Assembly (NCBI RefSeq): GCF_018881715.1
Contig: NZ_JACVPW010000002.1
Span: 310,001 to 374,000, forward strand
Source: Polynucleobacter parvulilacunae
GTDB taxonomy: Bacteria; Pseudomonadota; Gammaproteobacteria; Burkholderiales; Burkholderiaceae
Direction: 5' to 3'
DNA length: 64,000 bases
Position 1 is the first letter of the stretch. The number at the start of each line of letters is the position of its first letter. Position numbers and translations under genes: made by a program. The notes under the pieces were generated by a model, which saw nothing but the letters and a program-made list of their open reading frames with translations, was not told the origin of the DNA and made no database searches. Positions 58,100-64,000 of this stretch are shown here, in pieces.

Positions 58100-59113
58100 A
58101 TGGAACAGTTTCATGCGCTACTGATTGCCTCTTATGGGAGACATTATTTAGCGCAGCGTTTGATTGCCGATGCTAGTGGTCAAGAATCACCTGATGGCCC
58201 ACTGATTCAAGTCAGTACGCCAGCCAAGCAACACATCGGTGCCGTGGGTGATCGTATGTTGTTGGAGATGACTTCAGCCGATCAAGCGCGCATTATTCAA
58301 ATTGAACCTCGAGAAAATCTTCTCTATCGCTCTGATGCTTTTAAGAGTAAGTTGATTGCATCCAACGTCGATCAAATTCTAGTAGTGCTCGCAACGCAAC
58401 CGGCTTTCTCGCCAGATCTATTGGGTAGAGCAGTAGTAGCTGCAGAGGCCAATCAAATTGGCTTGCATATTTTGCTAAACAAGTGCGATCTCAAAGATAA
58501 TTTGGAGCATGCGCGCAAAATCATCGCGCCCTATGCACGCATGGGCTATCAAGTGAGCGAAGTCTCCGCCAAATTTGATCCAGCATCCATCGATGCTTTG
58601 CGCGCTGCCTTACAAGGTAAGGTCTCGGTCTTTGTGGGACAGTCAGGTATGGGTAAATCTAGCCTACTCAATGCCTGGATACCCAATGCTGCCGCGTTGA
58701 CCCAAGAATATTCTGTGCGCTTAGATACCGGTAAACACACTACTACTGCCTGTCGTTACTTCGAATTACCTGAGACATGGGGAAGAGATGAGACTGGCAA
58801 ACTTGGAGCGCTTATTGACTCACCAGGCTTCCAAGAATTTGGCTTAGCGCATATGTCAGTCAGTGAATTGCAGCACGCCTTTAGAGAATTCAAAGACTTG
58901 CTAGGTAAGTGTCGCTTTCATAATTGCGCACATCTCTCGGAACCTGATTGCGCAGTGCGTGAAGCGGTAGACAAAAATGAAATAGCGCCAGAAAGACTGG
59001 CGCTATTCAGACAGCTGCACTCAGATTCGAAAACAGCTGATGTGCAAATTCAAGGAATTAGCCAAGCCAAAGAGCGATGGTCAGCATTAGCAACAAAGCC
59101 ATCCAAGCGATAA
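58100..59113 (+). CDS. rsgA: Ribosome small subunit-dependent GTPase RsgA
   Basis: FVGQSGMGKSSLLNAWIP; IDSPGFQEFG; CRFHNCAHLSEPDCAV. Confidence 0.94.
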   Translation: MEQFHALLIASYGRHYLAQRLIADASGQESPDGPLIQVSTPAKQHIGAVGDRMLLEMTSADQARIIQIEPRENLLYRSDAFKSKLIASNVDQILVVLATQPAFSPDLLGRAVVAAEANQIGLHILLNKCDLKDNLEHARKIIAPYARMGYQVSEVSAKFDPASIDALRAALQGKVSVFVGQSGMGKSSLLNAWIPNAAALTQEYSVRLDTGKHTTTACRYFELPETWGRDETGKLGALIDSPGFQEFGLAHMSVSELQHAFREFKDLLGKCRFHNCAHLSEPDCAVREAVDKNEIAPERLALFRQLHSDSKTADVQIQGISQAKERWSALATKPSKR

Positions 59114-60017
59114 CCAAGCGCCACACCAATCCCACTGCAGAGCGCATCGTGCGCTCAGTAGGCTCAAGACCTACTTCATAAACAACTGGCTCACCAGCTT
59201 CAGCCATACGCAAGGCTTCATCACTATCAGGCTCACTCATAGGCTCACCTAGACGAACACCAAGTGCACCACTACCAGCAGCGAGAATCACTGCAGACAA
59301 AGAGTCTGACCATTTTTGCGTGAGATAACGCCAGCCATATACAGCGCCTTCGAAGTTACCAACAATCGCAAAGCCCATTGCAGTAATGCGCGCAGGAACC
59401 CAATCCAACACGTAAAAGAAATGGCGGGCAGACTCACTTAAGTTGAAGTCGCCACGCTCTGACCAACGTTGTGCAGCAATATCAGCCAAGCGATACAGCA
59501 CAACGCCCGCAGGGCCCATCGGCATCATGAACCAGAACAGCACGCCAAAGACATGGTGATGCGAGCCGATGATGGCGCGCTCTAACGCCAAAGAAATTAC
59601 TTCGGTCTCAGTCAAACTCGTAGTGTCTAATTCTGGTCCGTACCACTCGCCTAAAGCTATACGAGCTGCCGACAAGTCGTGCGCTTCAATCGCTTCATGA
59701 ACTGCAGTAAAAGAATGGCTAAATTGACGGAAACCAAAGAACAAGTAAGCAATAACGATGTTCCAAAGAAAACCTAAGATTGGGTAAGTCACCATACAAG
59801 TGACATACACAATGAAGACTAAAAAAGTTGGCAGTATGAAAGCCACTAAGCAGGCCATACGAGCACCTACTGGACTTGCCCCATTCTCAGTCTTACCGCC
59901 GAATTCAGCAGCGACCCAATCTAACCAGCGAGCGCATACACGCGCAATCCAATGGCTTGAAGTGACTGGGCGGTATTGCTCAGCAATAAGGGCGAAGAGA
60001 ATAGAAAAGAAAGTCAT
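59058..60017 (-). CDS. CobD/CbiB-family integral membrane protein
   Basis: ALIAEQYRPV...ERAIIGSHHHVFGVLFWFMMPMGPAGVVLYRLAD; 56-bp convergent overlap with rsgA. Confidence 0.8.
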   Translation of the reverse strand: MTFFSILFALIAEQYRPVTSSHWIARVCARWLDWVAAEFGGKTENGASPVGARMACLVAFILPTFLVFIVYVTCMVTYPILGFLWNIVIAYLFFGFRQFSHSFTAVHEAIEAHDLSAARIALGEWYGPELDTTSLTETEVISLALERAIIGSHHHVFGVLFWFMMPMGPAGVVLYRLADIAAQRWSERGDFNLSESARHFFYVLDWVPARITAMGFAIVGNFEGAVYGWRYLTQKWSDSLSAVILAAGSGALGVRLGEPMSEPDSDEALRMAEAGEPVVYEVGLEPTERTMRSAVGLVWRLVIAWMALLLMLTIALWLG

Positions 60018-60757
60018 ACTTTTAATAAATGATAAAGGTTACGCAACATTCCCGCAGTAGCACCCCAAATAAAGCGGTTCTCATAAGGCATTGAATAAAA
60101 ACGACGACCACCCTGCTCACTTTGCCACAATCTGACCTGATGGTTAGCGGGATCCAGCAAAAAACTGAGAGGCACTTCAAATACATCAGCAACCTCAAAC
60201 TCATCTAGGACATATTCTGCCTGAGCTTGAACCAATCCTACTACTGGAGTGACGCTATAGCCAGAAACTGTTAAGTACTGAGGTAGATGACCAATAATCT
60301 CCACCCGCCTAGGATCTAGTCCGATTTCTTCTTGGCTTTCGCGTAAAGCGGTGTCATTGGGACTTTGGTCTTCAGGATCCATGCGACCCCCTGGAAAACT
60401 AATTTGCCCTGCATGATCCCGTAAATGATTAGTTCTTTGCGTCAATAGCACTGATAAGCCGTCCTCTTTCAATACAAGCGGGATCAGCACTGCTGCTTTG
60501 GTGACTTTTCCTACAGCCTCGCGTTTGGCAATAATATCTGCCGCAATCACGTGACGATTTTCATCGGTAATTTCAGGTTGCCATTGTGGTGGCGACTGAA
60601 GGCGAGCCTTCAAGCCAGCAGGCTCTAAAAATTCTGCTGCAACTTTCTTTTCACCCGCACAAACCTGATGGATCGGAATCGCTTGCGCATCAAACCCCGG
60701 AGGCGCAGCAACATTAATTGCGTTGTCTTCAGGAGTGGAGTTCTTAGGCATATTCAT
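60014..60757 (-). CDS. NUDIX hydrolase, CoA pyrophosphatase-like
   Basis: GGRMDPEDQSPNDTALRESQEEIGLDP Nudix box. Confidence 0.92.
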   Translation of the reverse strand: MNMPKNSTPEDNAINVAAPPGFDAQAIPIHQVCAGEKKVAAEFLEPAGLKARLQSPPQWQPEITDENRHVIAADIIAKREAVGKVTKAAVLIPLVLKEDGLSVLLTQRTNHLRDHAGQISFPGGRMDPEDQSPNDTALRESQEEIGLDPRRVEIIGHLPQYLTVSGYSVTPVVGLVQAQAEYVLDEFEVADVFEVPLSFLLDPANHQVRLWQSEQGGRRFYSMPYENRFIWGATAGMLRNLYHLLKV

Positions 60758-60770
60758 ATTCTAAGGCAAC

Positions 60771-60798
60771 AAAAAAGGCGACCGAGGCCGCCTTTTTT
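60771..60798 (-). terminator. Terminator of rplS operon
   Basis: aaaaaaggcgaccgaggccgcctttttt. Confidence 0.7.
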
Positions 60799-60813
60799 AC
60801 TTCAAGCCGGAAT

Positions 60814-61209
60814 TTACTCTGCGGCTGGAGTTGCCACTGCTACTTTACGCGCAGGAAGCTTCTCTTTAATACGTGCAGACTTACCTGAACGATCGCGCAA
60901 GTAGTACAACTTAGCACGACGTACATCACCGCGACGCTTCACTTCAACGCTAGCGATCAATGGTGAGTAAGTTTGGAATGTACGCTCTACACCTTCGCCA
61001 GATGAAATCTTGCGAACGATAAAGCTGGAATTGAGTCCGCGATTACGCTTTGCAATCACAACACCTTCAAACGCCTGAGTACGCTTACGCGCACCTTCAA
61101 CAACGTTTACACCAACAACGACTGTGTCGCCAGGAGCAAAGCTTGGCAATACTTTGTTAGCACTTAAGCGAGCAATTTCTTCTTGCTCAATTTTTTCAAT
61201 TAAATTCAT
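60814..61209 (-). CDS. rplS: 50S ribosomal protein L19
   Basis: [63 protein letters not shown]. Confidence 0.97.
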   Translation of the reverse strand: MNLIEKIEQEEIARLSANKVLPSFAPGDTVVVGVNVVEGARKRTQAFEGVVIAKRNRGLNSSFIVRKISSGEGVERTFQTYSPLIASVEVKRRGDVRRAKLYYLRDRSGKSARIKEKLPARKVAVATPAAE

Positions 61210-61345
61210 TTTTAATCCTTAAACATCGTATTAGCGTTTAATCCCGAGATATAAATCAACGGACCTAATAGAGGATGCAGTTAAAACAATTTCACTAAAC
61301 CAAAAACCAAACCACCTATTCACTACTGCACACTACTGAAAGTAC

Positions 61346-62092
61346 TTACAGAGAGCGAAGAAATTGTTCATCTTCTCGGGTTAGTAACCCTTTGGCTCTG
61401 GCCGATTCAATTAAGTCCGACCTTAACCTGAACGTCAGCTCTAAAGACTTCTGCCGACGCCAATCCGCTATTTTAGCGTGATGTCCGCCTAAAAGCACGT
61501 CTGGGACAGATAAATTTTCATATATTTCAGGGCGAGTGTAGTGTGGGTAGTCCAAAAGACCGTTCATAAAGCTATCCTGGGCAGCGGATTCGCCATCCCC
61601 AAGAGCCCCTGGAATGAGCCTAATTACCGCATCCATCATTGCCATGGCAGGGATTTCACCTCCAGAAAGCACAAAATCCCCAATAGAGAGCTGCAAATCC
61701 ACGTTTCGGTCAACAAAACGCTGGTCTATAGCCTCATATCGACCACATATAAAACTTAAATTACCGTAACTGAGGATATCTGTCGCTATCTTCTGAGAAA
61801 AACGCTCACCTTGGGGTGCCAATAGGCAAATTGGACCACTTTTAACGCCTGCAGCTTGGTGAGACGCCTTAATTCCAGCAACTGCGTCCTCCAATGGTTT
61901 GGCCATCATGACCATTCCGGGGCCGCCGCCGTAAGCACGGTCATCTACCGTTTTACGAGGATCCAAGCAAAAGTCTCGGGGATTCCAAAGATGGACGCTA
62001 GCTAGGGATTGTTCACATGCCCGTCCAGTAACGCCCCACTTTGTTAAAGCAGAGAACATTTCCGGAAACAAGGTCACAACATCAAAGCGCAT
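61346..62092 (-). CDS. trmD: tRNA (guanine-N1)-methyltransferase TrmD
   Basis: MRFDVVTLFPEMF; DDRAYGGGPGMVM; ICGRYEAIDQRF; LSGGEIPAMAMMDAV. Confidence 0.97.
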   Translation of the reverse strand: MRFDVVTLFPEMFSALTKWGVTGRACEQSLASVHLWNPRDFCLDPRKTVDDRAYGGGPGMVMMAKPLEDAVAGIKASHQAAGVKSGPICLLAPQGERFSQKIATDILSYGNLSFICGRYEAIDQRFVDRNVDLQLSIGDFVLSGGEIPAMAMMDAVIRLIPGALGDGESAAQDSFMNGLLDYPHYTRPEIYENLSVPDVLLGGHHAKIADWRRQKSLELTFRLRSDLIESARAKGLLTREDEQFLRSL

Positions 62093-62136
62093 ATCAGTAG
62101 TAATTTTTAAACTTGGTCTAACGATCGCATTCGCTC

Positions 62137-62703
62137 TTATTGCCAGTCAGACTGCCAATCAAGCGTAATCGTTTTATTTGGTAAGTCGACGTTTTGCACC
62201 ACCTCTTTAACAAACGGCACCAAATATTGACTTGTCTTTGTTGTCGCATCACCAATCGCGATAACACCATGAGCACCGTTCTCAGTAACCTCAATTACTT
62301 CGCCAAGCACTTCACCTTGCAAATTGATTGCATTGCATCCGATAAGATCTACCCAGTAGTACGAATCACTTTCCGCTTTAGGAAAAGCATCACGCGCCAC
62401 TAAGATACGCGACCCTTTTAAAGCCAGCGCTTGATCACGATCACTCACGCCCTCTAACGCCATCACGACATTACCGCTATGCATCTTGGCGCTTTTAACT
62501 TTGTACTGAGCCAGAGAAGCTTGCTCTGCAGATGCAGAAACGCCTGCATCCCTACGCGGGATCAGAGATAACCAAACAGACTTAGAAGAGAGAAGTGCTA
62601 CAGGTTCGGGTGAGTGAGGTCTAACCTTCACTTGCCCCTGCAAACCTTGCGCCTCAGAGATGGCGCCAAGTTCAATTAATTCATCTAGGGAAGGCGTACT
62701 CAT
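62137..62703 (-). CDS. rimM: Ribosome maturation factor RimM
   Basis: ELGAISEAQGLQGQVKVRPHS; YYWVDLIGC; VPFVKEVV; operon context. Confidence 0.94.
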   Translation of the reverse strand: MSTPSLDELIELGAISEAQGLQGQVKVRPHSPEPVALLSSKSVWLSLIPRRDAGVSASAEQASLAQYKVKSAKMHSGNVVMALEGVSDRDQALALKGSRILVARDAFPKAESDSYYWVDLIGCNAINLQGEVLGEVIEVTENGAHGVIAIGDATTKTSQYLVPFVKEVVQNVDLPNKTITLDWQSDWQ

Positions 62704-62795
62704 TTGTAAGACACCTTATTTTCCCAAGATAGAACTACTAAAAATTCTGTCACTAAATACCTCATCCGATCGATGAAGTATTTAGCAGTCGAATA

Positions 62796-63041
62796 TTAAA
62801 CAGCTGGATTGTTTTTGATCAAACGAACTACTGTTGGGGAGATTTGCGCGCCAACACCAGTCCAGTAAGTCAAACGATCTTGAGCAATACGCATTGCTTG
62901 CTCAGTCGCGGCTGCTTGTGGATTGAAGTAACCAATACGCTCGATAAAGTTCGAGTCACGACGGTTGCGTTTATCAGTAGCAACGATGCTGTAAAAAGGG
63001 CGCTTCTTAGAACCGCCGCGTGCCAGTCGAATGACGACCAT
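62796..63041 (-). CDS. rpsP: 30S ribosomal protein S16
   Basis: [41 protein letters not shown]. Confidence 0.98.
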
Positions 63042-63265
63042 ACTTATTCCTTAAAATCTAAAATGAAAACAGGTTGATTACAACCCAATGAAATTTCTAC
63101 AAAAAACCTTGGGCTCCAGCTCACCAAATAAAGATACGGTAGAGCGGAAAACCTCATATTCTAGACGAAAACCCCTACTTCTTCCACCTATTTAAGCAGA
63201 CAAGACAGTAGAATAGATCACAAGCTATAGTAAAAAATACATTAAAAACAATAACTTAGACAAAT

Positions 63266-63790
63266 ATGACCGCTAAATCCAGTCTTTCAGGCCACACTAG
63301 AAGCCCCTTAAATAGACTTTTTCTGACGCTTTCTTGCCTGAGTCTTGGACTTTTAGTCGGCTGCGCTAGTGTAATTCCTCCGTGTGGAGCCAAAATCAGC
63401 CCACCAAGCAGTGAACTCAAAAATACCAAATGGGAGCTCACCCGCTGGAACCTACCCCCTAATACCAATGGTGAGGTGCGCACTCGCCAGATTCCCCAAG
63501 GCGACGCGAGCAACCCTATCCAAATCATTTTTGATGCCAATGGGCAACGTATCAGCGGCTCAACTGGATGCAATCGCTTTACTGCAACGCTGGATGAGGA
63601 TGCTCGCGGTTTTTCACTCAAGCAAATCGCCAGCACCAAAATGGCTTGCAGCCCACAGCGCATGGAATTGGAGAATGATTTTCTCTATGAGTTAAACGAC
63701 TATCGCAGCATCGTACGTAACGGCGATCAATTGCTCATGATTGGCACCGATCGCGAAGTGCTCAGCTTTACCCAAAAACAAAATAAATAA
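63266..63790 (+). CDS. META-domain lipoprotein
   Basis: Lipobox LLVGC; LKNTKWELTRW...QRISGSTGCNRFTA...STKMACSPQRMELENDFL. Confidence 0.82.
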   Translation: MTAKSSLSGHTRSPLNRLFLTLSCLSLGLLVGCASVIPPCGAKISPPSSELKNTKWELTRWNLPPNTNGEVRTRQIPQGDASNPIQIIFDANGQRISGSTGCNRFTATLDEDARGFSLKQIASTKMACSPQRMELENDFLYELNDYRSIVRNGDQLLMIGTDREVLSFTQKQNK

Positions 63791-63836
63791 ATATCGTTAA
63801 GATTAAATAAGCATCGGCAACTCTACAGAAATTCTT

Positions 63837-64000
63837 ATGAAAAAATCCAAATTTCTTTTTTGCGCACTCGGGTTCATTTTCCCTGGCAGCGGACTCAATT
63901 GCTTTTACCTCCAAGGTCTCAAATCTTTTTGGGCATGGGTTCAGTTGTTTGCCTTGATTGGTGGAGTAGCAGGTTGGCTCATTCTGAAAGACGCTCACTT
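63837..64000 (+). CDS. Hypothetical membrane protein, 3' end outside window
   Basis: Hand translation MKKSKFLFCALGFIFPGSGLNCFYLQGLKSFWAWVQLFALIGGVAGWLILKDAH. Confidence 0.65.
   Translation, partial: MKKSKFLFCALGFIFPGSGLNCFYLQGLKSFWAWVQLFALIGGVAGWLILKDAH

Overview
The window looks like a contiguous piece of a betaproteobacterial chromosome. Polynucleobacter/Burkholderiaceae-like is an inference from gene content and protein style; no search was run. Most of it is housekeeping or metabolic: gluQ, an RhlE-type helicase, a glycolate/glyoxylate-type cluster under a GntR regulator, azlCD, queG, tsaE, amiC, a Liv-type ABC operon next to a GntR/ALDH/hydrolase/maleylacetoacetate isomerase cluster, HMG-CoA lyase/CaiB, an SbtA-like permease, an FeS-type photolyase operon, pmbA, mog, orn, an M48 protease, rsgA, and rpsP-rimM-trmD-rplS. 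Three parts stand out. (1) A 1.1-kb islet sits at the 3' end of tRNA-Lys(TTT), bounded by a perfect 38-bp duplication of the tRNA 3' end. It carries a compact three-gene operon: a small protein with a Fic-antitoxin-like SxxxEG motif, a zeta-like P-loop kinase, and a third small ORF. A second, decayed tRNA-end copy lies about 1 kb further on, beyond infA-like and csp genes. (2) A LuxR-type response regulator / hybrid kinase / outer-membrane protein locus is surrounded by five copies of a 16-bp motif (TAGAGCTAAAGTRYTA) with NarL-like 7-2-7 inverted-repeat architecture. A small secreted-peptide ORF missing from the ORF track lies within it. (3) An FeS-type photolyase operon includes a 51-aa DUF2256-like zinc-ribbon ORF that is also missing from the track. 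All family names come from motif recognition by eye.
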